From Hyposmocoma kahamanoa (lineage: Eukaryota; Arthropoda; Insecta; Lepidoptera; Cosmopterigidae): a stretch of DNA of 64,000 bases. Each line of letters opens with the position of its first letter. The stretch's first letter is position 1. Shown here one piece after another: positions 42,938 through 54,630 of this stretch. Both the position numbers and the translations under genes were made by a program. The stretch spans positions 5,786,455 to 5,850,454 of the forward strand of contig NW_020653337.1 of NCBI RefSeq assembly GCF_003589595.1, written 5' to 3'. The notes below the pieces were generated by a model, which saw only the letters and a program-made list of their open reading frames with translations, ran no database searches and was not told where the DNA came from.

Positions 42938-43784
42938 ATTACGAACTTACATGACACGGATTATTATATGATATTTCCTAGTTTTTATAAAGTTAGTGAT
43001 TAATTTTGTTTGTAGAATCTTTCCGCCCTCCTGAAAATTTGTCATTTTGCTGATGTGGCTTTATCACATCAAGCGCGCAAAATTTTGTTCTGTACAAGCA
43101 TTTCCATGTTACAAAGCTGAATACACGGTGTTAATTTTCAGATAATCAGCGATAATGAATGATTGCGCGCCTTAATTACATGCCGTTCGACTTGTTTACC
43201 AAATTCACAAATTGCACATACTGATTTACGTTGTCCTTTGATCAAAATACGCTTTATGTGGGGTTAGCCTTTTATTTGAGTACATTGCAAATTATATAGA
43301 CGGAAACTGCGCTGCAAAGAGAGAATATATTAAACACTATACTATAGGTGTAGGTAATTAACTAAATGTAAACAAACCGTAATGAGTTATTTTATGAAGC
43401 ATTACTTGTGGCCGTAACATGGCAGTATATGTGTGTTAATCCTACCCGTGACAATACACATTTCTATTGATAAAGCCAAGTTTGCTTATTTGGTAATGAA
43501 CTATTGTTATACATTTTGAAGAACAAATACAACGATATGAAATTGCGTATATAGCTGTCTTAGGTGTTTAATCATCGCCGTGAAAACGATGAAACAAAAA
43601 ATATCGAATTTTTGTAGTTTCTGTTTTTACATATTTTCCGTTATATTAGTTATTATTTACGTATTTCTAATTACGCTCATATACTGAACTGTATTAAAAA
43701 TGTTCTCCTCGCCTTTTTCCAATAGTTTTTAAATATAAATATCAATTTGTTGGTTTTTATTATTTCTTTTCATCTCATTTGTCG
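42938..43784. other. Unassigned stretch
   Basis: Nothing recognised between the D element and the second 280 bp repeat. Confidence 0.4.
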
Positions 43785-44065
43785 CGCTCAATTTTTACGT
43801 TGATAAAATTTCTGTGCAGAATTTGTCAAAATGTTTTAAAGTCAGCTGTGATTGTGCAGTCATATTTAACATTGTGTTAATCTTTTGCAGTCATCAGTTG
43901 CGGCGCTCGCGATGATATAAAAATGTGACGTCACGGTGCTCGCCATGTTCGCTATTTTATCATAACATTTTTAATAATAAATTTTTATCACTCGGGTTTG
44001 AGAGATAAATGTGGATATAATAGCTTTATCGAGGAGGCATTCTACGGGGGCTGGTTATGGCATAG
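43785..44065 (+). repeat. 280 bp direct repeat, copy 2
   Basis: GCAGAATTTGTCAAAATGTT, AAAATGTGACGTCACGGTGC and AAATGTGGATATAATAGCTT match copy 1 at 41869-42152. Many point differences and small indels imply an old duplication or two insertions of one element. Confidence 0.75.
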
Positions 44066-45014
44066 ATCAAATATTTAATTATAGATATTTAATATCACAT
44101 TTCACATCTTTCATATGATAAACAACCTAAAAATATAAAAGTTCGAAGTCAAAGATAATCGCTAATAACATGCGACCAAATGAAAGAGTACGGCAGTAAT
44201 ACGACGTATGAAACTCACTACTAAATATTATATTTAATCGGTTAACCCGACGCCATTACAACTATGTTTGCTTCGCTTGCAAGTGACAGCTGAAGTCTGT
44301 TTACTATTAGTTAAATAAGTAAGCCTTTTTGCATTACTACTCTACTTTTTACTATAATACTCTTATTTATACGCAGAATGTAGATAGATAGTTTAGCTTT
44401 TTTTGTGTCAGAAGGAAATTTTGGGTCTTTTATCAGGCGCCATTTCATTCAGTCATTTAGTATGCAAAGCAATTAAATAAATCCCGTGAAACAGAAATAA
44501 GTAATAACTAGGGTGATGGTACTAATGATCGATATTTTAAGGGAAGTGTGTTTTTAAATTTGAAATAACTTTTTGTTTTTAAACATGTGTCAATAGTGAT
44601 TAGTTTATACAACATTATAATCCTCAAGAAAGATTATGCTGTAGTATGTTTCGTGAAAAGTCTATTATAATTTATACTAAAAAAACCTAAACTATAATTT
44701 CTATAATTGTAATTAATTAACTTGTAATCGACATTCATCAATAATAAACACCCAGTAACAGACATTTACCACTAACTAAACTTGTTACTAAAATAGAAAA
44801 TTTGTTCTAAATCTTATCAGAAATGAATTTGAAAAAAGATGTCATACAGTGGCGTCATTGTAGATCACTGGCGTTTATTTTTACTCGTAGTATGTAACAA
44901 ACATAAATGATAATTTTCTAGTTTTACATACTTAATCTAGTTCGTAGACTTGCACTATGAAAAACTTAAAGAAACAGAGATTCAACACGCTAAACATATT
45001 TTTTAAATAAAATA
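44066..45014. other. Unassigned AT-rich stretch
   Basis: Nothing recognised. Confidence 0.4.
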
Positions 45015-45865
45015 ATAGGGTAAAACCGGGATAGATGCCGCAGTGGGATAGGTGCCTCGTTTTCAAAAAACCTAACTTCCCCAAATTGCAACAAAGAATA
45101 ATTAGTTTAAATAAGGAGTATAGACACCACTCATCGAAGTTCCTGCAAGGCTTCATGTGGAATAGACGCGTTTGGCTTGTGCATGCGTTTATCTCCGCGA
45201 CGAACACGATAAACTGTTCAAAATTTCAGACGCAAGTATTTACTGCCGCGTAATTTTCTAAGTTATAATAAATTCCGTTTTATTTTTATTATAACTATAC
45301 ACTGGTTCATTAACTGCGTACCTAGGTGTCAATAATCGCTCTTTTGTATATAGCTTAGTTATATAATAAAAGGACATCTATCCATATCGAATAGGATAGA
45401 CACCTCGATTTTTCGCTGTATAGGTGCCCTTGGGGCAAAGGACAATACAAGAAAGTTAGGAAAAAAAACATAAAAAATACATTATTTTAGTGAAAGACAA
45501 GTAAATGATAATAATTTAAAAGTAAGTAAAAGTACCAAAAAGACAAATTATTCACAGTTTTAAAAACAGCGAACATTTTTGTATACAATATTTTGATAGC
45601 TTCAAAAATACGAAGTGAAGTAGGTAGTAACTTTAAATACGTATGTATTTATTATTAAAGATGTAATATGTATATACAATATATTAAAGATTACGAATAG
45701 AACATTTTATTATGAATTTTACTATTTTATTCTAAAGGGCATCTATCCTTCTTGGTAATTTCATTGTGTGGCGTCTATCCATATAGGTAGACATCTATCC
45801 TCAAAAAAATAGGTTTTTTACAATAGGCTTTGCCACTTAGATGCCCGCAATATAGGGTTATTTAA
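45015..45865. mobile_element. Element bounded by GATAGATGCC-type motifs
   Basis: The left end CGGGATAGATGCCGCAGTGG GATAGGTGCC and the inverted right end (CTATTGTAAAAAACCTATTT on the minus strand after GCGGGCATCTAAGTGGCAAA) align as diverged inverted repeats ending in a shared AAAAAACCTA. At least seven further GATAGATG/CATCTATC motifs lie at 45371-45420 and 45738-45845. The central frames (for example 45035-45253) show no transposase. Probably a non-autonomous DNA element. Confidence 0.6.
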
Positions 45866-46564
45866 TTTTGTTGTCTGAAGAAAAAGGTTTACGATCACTG
45901 CGTCTTTGTTTACATTCTTGTAATCCTGAAAAAAAACGAAATCTTGACAGAGACTATACCTTCACTCGTTACGTTCTTGATTTTACCTATTACGCTTTCT
46001 CTTTCTCAGGTTATCGTCTTTTTTATTCTTAGTCCTTTTGGCCTGACCTTTTTTTAAGGACATCCTCAATTTGATATGTACGCCGATGTTGACTTTTCCC
46101 ACATTCAGTCAATAGATTAGTGTTGTTTCTCAATTGACACCCATTCTTTCCTTTTTAACTTCAAAAAAAAAGGAGGAGAATTCGACTGCTTAATTGAAAT
46201 CTAATTCCGTTCTATAAATCTCAGCCTCTGTCTGTTTACTATACCGTTGTTGTTTTTTTTTATTTATTTATTTATTTGCATTTCACATATAGTCTTAAGT
46301 GTTATAGTACAGAAACTTAGAACTATGGTAGGAACTACATGTGAGACCCTGTAATGGCGTAGCAAAATACATTTATGACGTAATACATATTTTAACCATG
46401 GTAATATAAATTAGAGGTTTGTCGTACAACATTCATAAAATTTTCTCCTATACAATTGTTAACTTTGTTTAAGTTTATCGTGGAAAGGTGTGAAAAGAAT
46501 CCTTTTAGTAACAATCAGTTAATTTTCGGTAAATTGTAAAGAGCAAATTGGTTTACTTGATTCT
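45866..46564. other. Unassigned stretch with a family D end
   Basis: TTAACTTCAAAAAAAAAGGA and GAATTCGACTG at 46153-46188 are a truncated end of family D. Otherwise nothing; a TTTATTTATTTATTTATTTG run lies at 46258. Confidence 0.5.
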
Positions 46565-46609
46565 TAACCGACTTCAAAAAAAGAAGGGATTCTCTATTGG
46601 ACTGTATTT

Positions 46610-46647
<38 letters not shown>

Positions 46648-46855
46648 GGGAGTATTTGTGAATCGATTTCGAAGATTTTCTTTTTGTTGGAAAGAGGGTA
46701 CCCAGTATTGGTCCCATTTAATTTGAAGAAAATAATCTACCTCTAAAGGTGGCAAACTTGGGGATTAATCCGTTTTCGCGCACTTTCCAGTAACCGATTT
46801 CAATAAAACTTGTCAAATAGATATGATTCCTCGAATTTCTGAGGTCGTTTTGTTT
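46565..46855 (+). mobile_element. Family D short element containing (GT)n
   Basis: Ends TAACCGACTTCAAAAAAAGA and TTTCTGAGGTCGTTTT, with the interior CCCAGTATTGGTCCCATTTA and CACCTCTAA-like block. A (GT)n run of about 16 units lies at 46612-46644. Confidence 0.8.
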
Positions 46856-47091
46856 ATATAAAAAAGTTACAGTTATGACCTAAAGAATTATCGAAAATAA
46901 TGGTGATAAAACTTGCATGTAATACCGCGTGATCATTTTGTGTGTTGGAGTCTCCACCTATCATTGATTAATAATGTGAAACTTCCTCGGCATATAGGTA
47001 TCATCACGCAGTCATCATTCGCCGTCGTAATCGAATGATAATTAATAACTAAATTACAAATTATTATTTTTTTATTTAAAAGTAAGCGTAT

Positions 47092-47345
47092 TTGACCTAA
47101 ACCTCACATGATGGAAAGTGACGATGAGAACAATGATGGAGCAACCTAAATAATACCTATTCACTCTCGCCTTGAAAAGGCGTAAGTCATGCTTTCCTGC
47201 CTATTATGAACTGTTGGACTATCCACCACATAGGAGTGGAACCCCAGCCTACATGTAGTCCTCCAATGGTAGAAAGGCGAAGGTGGAATCAAATCGTGCA
47301 ATTCCCTCACACAGTATTTTGGAAAGACTCAGTGGACCTCAGGTT
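47092..47345 (-). pseudogene. CR1-like LINE C-terminus and 3' UTR
   Basis: ACTCTCGCCTTGAAAAGGCG, ACATAGGAGTGGAACCCCAG and GGTGGAATCAAATCGTGCAA match the 52081-52446 copy. Several stops. Confidence 0.72.
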
Positions 47346-47479
47346 TGGACACATATAACACATATAACATGAAAGTATTTATTTATGTAACATATATTTC
47401 AATACTTATTTAAGTATTTAATTTTATTTACATATGTATTAGATTCTTGTATAATTATTATTATATTTAATTTTTCCCT

Positions 47480-47592
47480 GCCAAATCGAGGTTGCCTGGA
47501 AGAGATTACTATCTAGCAATATGGAAGCTTGTTGTAGTGTACGTCTTTATACTATTTTGTTTAAATAAAGGTATATTTGTACGCATAACAAT
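47480..47592 (+). mobile_element. LINE-type 3' tail
   Basis: GAGGTTGCCTGGAAGAGATT, then AATAAAGGTATATTTGTA. The same tail appears at 51441-51597. I know this tail from lepidopteran LINE 3' ends. Confidence 0.6.
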
Positions 47593-49059
47593 GCGTATTT
47601 AAAAATAAACATAACATTACAAACGAACACCTTAACTTTTATTATTTGTGAATCCTTTTTAGTATTCGCGTAGTTCCACGGCTTTATTAAAACCCTATTC
47701 TTGCGCGGGCGCCGGATCCTGGTAGTGGAGTAACAATGGACATAATGTTCAGCTCACTGACTCCATTCTGTTTGCTTAACAAGACGTCAGGCGTGTACTA
47801 CAGACTAAGGAAATGCAGTAATAGTTTTATCATTTATTCGAGATAGTTGTTGGATAATAATGCTTTCTCTATTGGTCGTGACGCAAAATGCAAGTGTTTG
47901 AATGAGACAGCCCTCGTTTAGAAGCATTACCTCGCTTAATTTAAAAATTTCGAATTATGATATTATTTCAAATAAAATATAACATTCTGTAGTTTTTTTT
48001 AATATAACGAAGTCGTAACTTTTTCGACTTGTTTTGAAAATCTGAAATAAGAATGATAATGTTTATAAAAGAAAACGAACGTTTAATGAACTGTTACGAA
48101 TTACGGTTATTACGATTTTTACAAAGCGTATAGACAAAGTCGCTTGAGCAAAGACAATAACCCAATTATTATAAAGGCTAGGGAGTCATACATAAATGGT
48201 GTCTGTGTTCACACTACACTAACAAATAATAATAATAATAAGTTTTGTTTATTGTCTTTCTTTAAAATTAATTTAACACGAAACATAGCCCTAAAATAAT
48301 ATTAATTTTACACTGAAAAAAATTAATTTGATCAATATACTACTCGTATACTTGGTGGAATTAATTATAACATAATTAAAGTCGCACGCAAGGTGTAATA
48401 AGGTCACATCTGCAAAAATGAAAACTTTTCAGGAGAGAGGTAAATAATAAATAAAAAAGGTAGTAAATATTCTACGAACGAAATTGGTCTATTTTTTTGT
48501 CTTATAAGGATTATGAAACTTCACATATTATAATTTGTTTCATATAGTTCTTATTATTTTTACGACTATCAATGTGATAAAAATATTTCAGACGTATAGC
48601 CACATATTGCCGCAAACATTGTGATAGGCTCAAAATACGTTACAAGGAAACAAGTCAATGACTTCGAACGTCTTGTTTATTTCAATCACATTGTTCTTTA
48701 GTGTAGAATCATCTCTATATTTTTTTATTGATTTCGTTTTAATCAAAATTAGTTCAAGTTTCGTTTGTATGTACGTTACTCGCTAAACTACCCTCTTTAA
48801 TATTATCCGAACAGTCCCATATCTTCGACGTTTTGATTATAGTTCAGGTCCGGACCCCGGATCATCAAGTGTACAGGGTTATCATAGAACGTTGTCATGG
48901 ACTTCATCCGGTTTTCAAGAGGCTAGTGGCTCGGGTGAGCCACCCCGGGTACACGTACGGTACCCTCCCTATTTTCCAGACAAGGGAGTCAGTCACTTCC
49001 AAGTACACCAATCTCTGCTGAACCAAGCTGGCAATTTGGCTGATTGGAGGTGATGATGC
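47593..49059. other. Unassigned stretch, 1.5 kb
   Basis: 48833-49021 is an open stretch of 62 codons in somewhat GC-richer DNA (CACCCCGGGTACACGTACGG) with no domain I recognise. The rest is AT-rich. It borders the nested ORF1-type element and could belong to it. Confidence 0.4.
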
Positions 49060-49207
49060 AATCGACCCTTCAATAGTTGGAGCGAGAGTTACCGTCTATT
49101 ACTCCACGACGTCTGAAGAGATAGTGTATTTAGCTTTATTTCTAATGTATTATCAGATATAAAGCCAATTACACCCCGAAGTTCGAGCGGTTGGAGTCCC
49201 GCCACAA

Positions 49208-50068
49208 CGTTCTGTCTACCGTTTAGGCTCTCGGGTTTCTCTCAGAGAAAAGTTTAAGGAGACTGGTATCATGACTGGCATTGCAGTATATTTACTCAAA
49301 TATTTTATATGCCCGTAAAATATATATATATAATTTCAATAAGAAAGAAGATCTCCATAATATTAACCTTAGAGCGAAGTCCAAACTCATGGTACCACTA
49401 TTTCGTTTAACCGACTCTTTTATGGGGAGCTGTATACGTTTCTACAATAAGATTCCCGAGCATATATGTATTAAGATTATCATTTCCTAAGCTTTAAATT
49501 TACATTAAAAATATTTTGATTGAAAAGCCATATTACAAAATTGAAGACTACGTGTTAGATAAAGATGTATGGAAAGACGACATGGCTCTAGATTACGCAC
49601 AAATTTGATTCAATGTGTATTCCATGGCATTTAAGCATTGACTTACAATTATATGGACGTCGGGTCCGCTCTAAAAAGTGTCCGAACTTATAGGGCGTTA
49701 AAATCGTATACAGAGCGTCATTCACGCTCTATTCTTCGTTTGTTCGACTGACAGCGAAGCAAGCAAAATTAGACAGTACTGCGATGACATTACAATTTAA
49801 ATTCAACGTTTTAGCTTTTTCATATTCCTTGACATGTCACTACGTTTAAATAGGTTGACTTGGGACATTTTTTTCGTGGTTTTTGTATTAGACCCGTCGT
49901 CCATTTATTTGTAAGTCAAAGTCATTTAAGTTTATTTCAAACGAGCAGTTCCTAGAGTTTCTTGCTAGTTCTTCTCAGGGAAGTCAGCGTAGCGAACGAA
50001 CTGTAGCTTAAGTGACGTTTTCAAGTGTAAATTTATTTTACCTATGGAATAAATGATTCTTTGACTTT
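49208..50068 (+). pseudogene. LINE C-terminal fragment inserted in the ORF1-type element
   Basis: Broken frames give LGSRVSLREK-type DNA at 49220, YIYSNILYARK near 49290, NLRAKSKLMVPLFRLTDSF near 49370 and GSCIRFYNKIPEH near 49430: the family of 12999-14290. After the MITE the 3' UTR resumes at 49930 (TTTATTTCAAACGAGCAGTT, CTTCTCAGGGAAGTCAGCG) and ends GATTCTTTGACTTTGAATTG. It is 5'-truncated, as expected for LINE insertion. Confidence 0.82.
49636..49922. mobile_element. MITE with 8 bp target duplication CATTTAAG
   Basis: CATTTAAG stands at 49628-49635 and 49923-49930. Inverted ends of about 30 bp: CATTGACTTACAATTATATG against ACTTTGACTTACAAATAAAT, both continuing GGACG-CGGGTC. The paralogous LINE 3' UTRs at 24283-24305 and 13145-13165 (as complement) read through GCATTTAAGTTTATTT without the insert, which confirms the target. 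287 bp, no coding. An 8 bp duplication fits hAT, P or Merlin types. Confidence 0.9.
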
Positions 50069-50290
50069 GAATTGCTTTGAGTGCCGACCAAACATCTGTT
50101 GACCTTCACGGAGGAGGAATTTCAGCCGCAGGGTGTCATATATCGGCGATTCTGAGGCAGGTTACCTGACAAGTTTAATTCGTGTAGATTAGTCAGAAAT
50201 AGTGTATTATTATATTGTATGTATGTTATTCATTAAGTTACATATTCTATGGGTCATGTGGCCTGAACTAAATAAATATTTTCTTTTAAA

Positions 50291-50654
50291 AATAAGTAGA
50301 TTGAACGAATATATTCGTATAAATATAAATGAAACCGCGTCGAATATATCCGAACAGCAATAAACCACATTTTACGTGCGGTTACCTGACAAGGCCGCAG
50401 TCTTCTAGTTACGAATGCCAAGATTCAATTAGGAATGCTACGCCAGGTTGGATTAATAAGTAATAAACATCACACAATTTCGGGAAATAAGGATTTCGGA
50501 CTTTATTCTATGAATAATAAAAGTGGAGAGGTTGAAGAGAAGAAGATGAAAGAAATAAATCGAGTTCTTAGGTTTTCGCGATTGTGACACACAGAAAATT
50601 TAACCATTTTTTTATTTTTTCAAACAAACCGACACTTTTGCTAATTAGTACAGT
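50291..50654. other. Unassigned stretch with a family H fragment
   Basis: 50556-50640 (TCGAGTTCTTAGGTTTTCGC, TTTTCAAACAAACCGACAC) belongs to family H. The rest is unassigned. Confidence 0.5.
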
Positions 50655-50910
50655 TCGTTGTAAACGATTTCGTACAGGGAAGTACTGCCACCGTACCTAT
50701 TTTTGTCGCCAAGCCTTAATTACAGACACAAGGGACTTGTTAACTTATATCTCAGGGTGACGGGCGCATTGCCTGTGCCTCTGAGAACTTTACGACTTAA
50801 AGCTCCAAATGGCAATGCAACTATTATATATGGATAGGCGTGTCGTTTACCACCGCATGCGCATGACTTCTTCGTATACGTCACTTGGTATTATAAAAAA
50901 AAATAATATT
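50655..50910 (+). mobile_element. Rep-A copy, internally deleted
   Basis: Sense Rep-A from GTTGTAAACGATTTCGTACA to TCACTTGGTATTATAAAAAA. The TTACTGCGTTCCGG block is lost. Confidence 0.74.
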
Positions 50911-51440
50911 CAGAAGCCATTGGCCTGACAAGAGCGCGCCACTTTTGCAGTAACTTATTAAAAATTATTGAAGCGCTAAAAACGTGAGGCTGCCGCGCCA
51001 CTGTAGCGCCACGGCAACGTTTCTACAAGCGTCTAATTTGAAAGCACCCTTATGATCACATGTGGCTTTATAATACCAAAGGTACGCTTGTTTATTTCAA
51101 AACATATTTTTCATCATTCTGGTACAACAAAATTTCGGTCATTCCCGGACTAGTGTTCACTACTTCATTTCCGTGGCAATGTTTATTACGTAAATATTCA
51201 AGTATATTATCGTGTAATAGTATTTCACAATTCAATGCTCAAATATAAAATAATATTGCATGATAATAAAAATTTAACACTTATGTATTGGTGAACACTA
51301 ATACGAGAATGACCGATTTATCACTTGATCACCAATTCTACATCTCATGTTTTTGATATTCAATTCCAGATACGTCAGCACATATATTTTTTTATCAGTA
51401 CATTTATCTTCATATATTTTGAAAACAAAAATAACATAGC
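50911..51440. other. Unassigned stretch
   Basis: Nothing recognised. Confidence 0.4.
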
Positions 51441-51597
51441 TTAAGGTTGCCTGGAAGAAATTGCTACTTAGCAATAAAACCGCCTGTTGTACATTATCTT
51501 ACTCTGTGATACTTACATTAGTGTTCTGTTTTGTCATTGTAATGTTTAATGTGAAATAAAGAATATTTCATTCATTTCATTCATTCATTCAAAGCTC
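51441..51597 (+). mobile_element. LINE-type 3' tail with TTCATTCA repeats
   Basis: AAGGTTGCCTGGAAGAAATT, GAAATAAAGAATATTTCATT and a terminal ATTCATTCATTC run, related to 47480-47592. Confidence 0.6.
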
Positions 51598-52080
51598 GAA
51601 AAACAACAACGTTGGACCATTGGCTACTATTAAGCCAGTCAATCTAAATAACGCTTAATGAATAGGATAAAATTTTTAAACGAAGAAGACTTTCTTAAAA
51701 CTAATGCTCTATTCAACACGAACCGCATTGAAACTTTATGTGTCACCGCTCCAGATTACAAAGGAATTGATTCTGTTTTATAGAAGTTCTTGGACTTTAT
51801 CATACTATTTCTATAAAAATTTAAGATTAGAAACGATAGTCAATCAGTACGCGAGTAGTTTACTCGCAAACGGTAAGTGCCGTGTATTTTACATTGAAAC
51901 ATAGTTTTAGGTATTCGAAAGAGTTTGTTTAAATGGAATAATATTTTTCTTAGTATATACAATACACATTGTGGTTAATTTAAAAATACTATATACTATA
52001 TAGTAAAAGTAATGCGATTTCCTGTATTCTTTATTCTTATTTATTTGCGTTCCATAATGTTTTTTATTTATGTATAAAAT
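51598..52080. other. Unassigned AT-rich stretch
   Basis: Nothing recognised. Confidence 0.4.
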
Positions 52081-52446
52081 AAATGCACATGTGACCTCCA
52101 TCTCAAAGGTGGTGATGAGGTCGACGATGTAGCATGCACACTTAAATAATTCCTATTGACTCTCGCCTTGAAAAGGTCCAAATCAAAGCGTTCGGGGAAC
52201 AAGGCCGCAAGCAGGGAATTCCACTCCAATTTCCAATGTGGAAACGATTCTTGGGAACATCCACAACACAGGAGTGGAATTCCAGCCCATGTCTAGTCCC
52301 CCGATGATGGAAAGGGGAAGGCGGAATCAAACTATGCAATTCCATCGCACACTCTCCGTGATATCTCCTGTAGAATACCGATAAGCATGCAACTCTACGG
52401 CGGTGTTCAAGGCTCTATAGCTTTGCCTCTACTATTACGAAATACA
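52081..52446 (-). pseudogene. CR1-like LINE C-terminal domain and 3' UTR
   Basis: Minus strand from 52446: EAKL, stop, SLEHRRRVACLSVFYRRYHG, then ECAMELHSLIPPSPFHHRGT, FHSCVVDVPKNRF and WTFSRRESIGII. This is the same domain as 30717-31190 but from a different subfamily. A stop and a deletion in the middle. The 3' UTR carries CATCGTCGACCTCATCACC on the minus strand. Confidence 0.82.
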
Positions 52447-52557
52447 TTACAGATATTTTTATACAAATATTGAGATTAAATCATAGACCCTGAATAGGGC
52501 TTAGCGAGTAGTAGAAGAGAAGACTAGTCTTGTAATTGTTACACTGTTTATCATATT

Positions 52558-52842
52558 TATCATCGTCATCATCATTTCACCCGATTTACGTCCACTGATG
52601 AACATATCCCTCCCCTAAATATTGCCACAACGACCGGTCTTGCACTGCTTACATTAAACGGATTCAAGCAATCTTCACAAAGTTACCATTCCACGCTGTA
52701 TGTAGTATGCCCACGCTGTGTCATCCGATACGTGGTCACCTATCGAAAACGCTATGGTCCCATCGGCTATCTGTTTTGCTAGCAATGTGCCCCATCCACT
52801 GCCATTAAAGTTTTGCAATTCTTTGGGCTATGTCAGTCACTG
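52558..52842 (-). pseudogene. RTE-like LINE C-terminus
   Basis: Minus strand: VTDIAQRIAKL, stop, WQWMGHIASKTDSRWD, later AVQDRSLWQYLGEGYVHQWT, then the ATGATGATGACGATGATAAA tail. This matches the usual order at the end of RTE proteins; several stops and frameshifts. Confidence 0.85.
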
Positions 52843-53135
52843 TATTTTTTTTATAACATCATGTGACGGGATGAACAAGTCGTGCGCCTGACGATAAGCT
52901 ATACGCCTGTCCTTAAGAGTTACAGTGCCACTCAGAACTTTAAATTGCAAAGATCTGAGGGGCACTCCCACTACGCCCGTCACCCTGAGACATGAGTTGA
53001 CAAGTACCATGTGCCTATAATTTCATCAACACCCCTACCCTTCAAAACCGGAACAGTAATGCTGACATTATTACTTGGCGGCAGAAATAGGTAAGGTGCC
53101 AGTATTACCCTGGGCGAACTCTATCACAAGGATAT
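52843..53135 (-). mobile_element. Rep-A copy, near full length
   Basis: Antisense Rep-A from TTTTTTATAACATCATGTGA through GTGCGCCTGACGATAAGCTA and AAATTGCAAAGATCTGAGGG to GGGCGAACTCTATCACAAGG. It is directly joined to the RTE tail. Confidence 0.78.
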
Positions 53136-53610
53136 GGAGCCCCTTGGCCTACGGCGAGACGTTGGCTCTCTGTGTGTGTTCTCGTCTTTATAATGGGGAG
53201 TGCTCTGAGGAACCTTTCGAACACACCATAGTCGGCGAGTTCGTCGGTAGCTTTACATCGTTGCAAGTCGGAAATCTTCGTTGACGGCAAGTCGGCGGCA
53301 AGAAATGAGCAACTCTGTCTCACAGGTTAGTGATTGACGAGGGTGGAGAGAAATTGTGTTGTGTCATTCGCTTTGTTCTGTTATATTCAACATTTGAACA
53401 TGCACGATAACAATGATTTAACTATAGTTTGTAAAGCTTTTATTGCTGGATTCCTCCCGAGGGTACAAAACTTCTGGGTTAGACTTTATTGAATCGCAGT
53501 CGTTAGGGTAATAGTGAAAGATGAAGAGACCTGTAGACGATATCCTTTGCATGATATAGTTTTTTTCATTATCCCACCCATATAGAAAAACAAACGCTAG
53601 CATATCACTG
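53136..53610. other. Unassigned stretch
   Basis: 53140-53300 is moderately GC-rich with short frames on both strands; none recognised. Confidence 0.4.
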
Positions 53611-53623
53611 TAGGTTAAGGTAG
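53611..53623 (-). repeat. Telomere-like TTAGG remnant
   Basis: TAGGTTAAGGTAGG immediately before the GC-rich island; two or three degenerate TTAGG-type units. It is very short, so it could be chance. Confidence 0.4.
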
Positions 53624-54372
53624 GCTCTAGTAGCCGTGGTCGATTTCATTCCACGGTGAAGCTAAGAGGAATTCACGGGCCGACCGATGGAGCTAGGCTG
53701 ACCCGAGGAGGAGAGCGCGGGCTTGTTTTGTTCTAGGCCGAGCGGGTCCGCGTGGACGCATGCGGGGTGGAGGGTCGCGGGAGAAGAGACGTGTCGGTGT
53801 GTCGTTGCCGCTTGTCCTATCCTCCGTGACTCTGGCGGGGCTGCACCGCTTAGGGTGCAGATGCAGTGGCGGTGGGGCTGCAAGGGAAGAGACGTGTCGG
53901 TGTGGCGTTGCCGCTTGTCCTGTCCTCCGCGGCCGAATTTGAGCGATTGGCCCGTGCAGTGGGCGCTCCAAAGGACTCTCTACCGAGAGTCCACGTGGAT
54001 GCGCGGAGGGTGCTGTGGCGGAGCCTACCAACAGATCCGCCACGGGAGCTGGCGGAACATCTTCTGAACTTCACAGTTGAGGGGATGTTGTCCTACCCCC
54101 ATGGCCCCTGGGTAGCGGACTCGGGGGAGTTCGCTGCCCAGCATGGAGGGGCCCGAGATGGAAGGCTCGTCTGGTGTTTGGCGAGCCTCATATTTGGAGT
54201 CGAGGGACCGTTGTGTGACCGTTGTGGCGCGGCCAGCCGCTGGTTGAGGCGCGGACGATTGATAGCGAACCCGTGCCTCTACCTGCAGCGGTGAGGAGGA
54301 ACACTCCGGGGGTTTGGTGCGATCGGATTACTCCCTTTCAGGGTTCAGCTCAGTCCACATAACCGGGGTATC
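53624..54372 (+). repeat. GC-rich dispersed island, copy 2 (inverted)
   Basis: Starts GGCTCTAGTAGCCGTGGTCG, CACGGTGAAGCTAAGAGGAA and ends TTCAGCTCAGTCCACATAAC CGGGGT, the mirror of copy 1. It contains two spaced copies of AGAGACGTGTCGGTGTG-type sequence. Frames up to about 140 codons are open but differ between copies by frameshifts, so coding is doubtful. The TGGGTAGCGGACTCGGGGGA block is conserved. Confidence 0.6.
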
Positions 54373-54630
54373 TGTAAGCAGATTCCCTCGGGCAATAAGA
54401 AGAAAGTTAAATGTCGCCGGGGAACTAATAAGCCGCCATCTTGTTGTCAAGTATGAACAGGGGATATTTAAAATAACTAAATACTGGATATAACTTCTTG
54501 ACTTTAATTATCACGAACGTATATTGATTACAATCTTCACCTTAGAATTTTTAGTAATAATCTGTGTGGAGCACGTGCTGTTTGTTTCCCGCTTTATGCC
54601 CTTTTGATATCAATCAGGTTACCCCACCAA

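Larger units (their letters stand above)
49060..50290 (+). pseudogene. Broken copy of the ORF1-type element, hosting two insertions
   Basis: 49100-49207 matches the DNA of the 26784-27782 frame (ATTACTCCACGACGTCTGAA, then TCGAGCGGTTGGAGTCCCGC CACAACGTT, coding ERLESRHNV). The match resumes at 50070 with GAGTGCCGACC, HLLTFTEEEF- and QGVIYRRF-coding DNA, then the stop region and an AAATAAATATTTT tail near 50280. A small extra block lies inside 49130-49160. The two halves are separated by a LINE fragment. Confidence 0.75.

Noticed and set aside
48833..49021. 62-codon frame as a gene exon
   Set aside because: No domain or splice sites stand out and it sits next to a nested element; left as unassigned.
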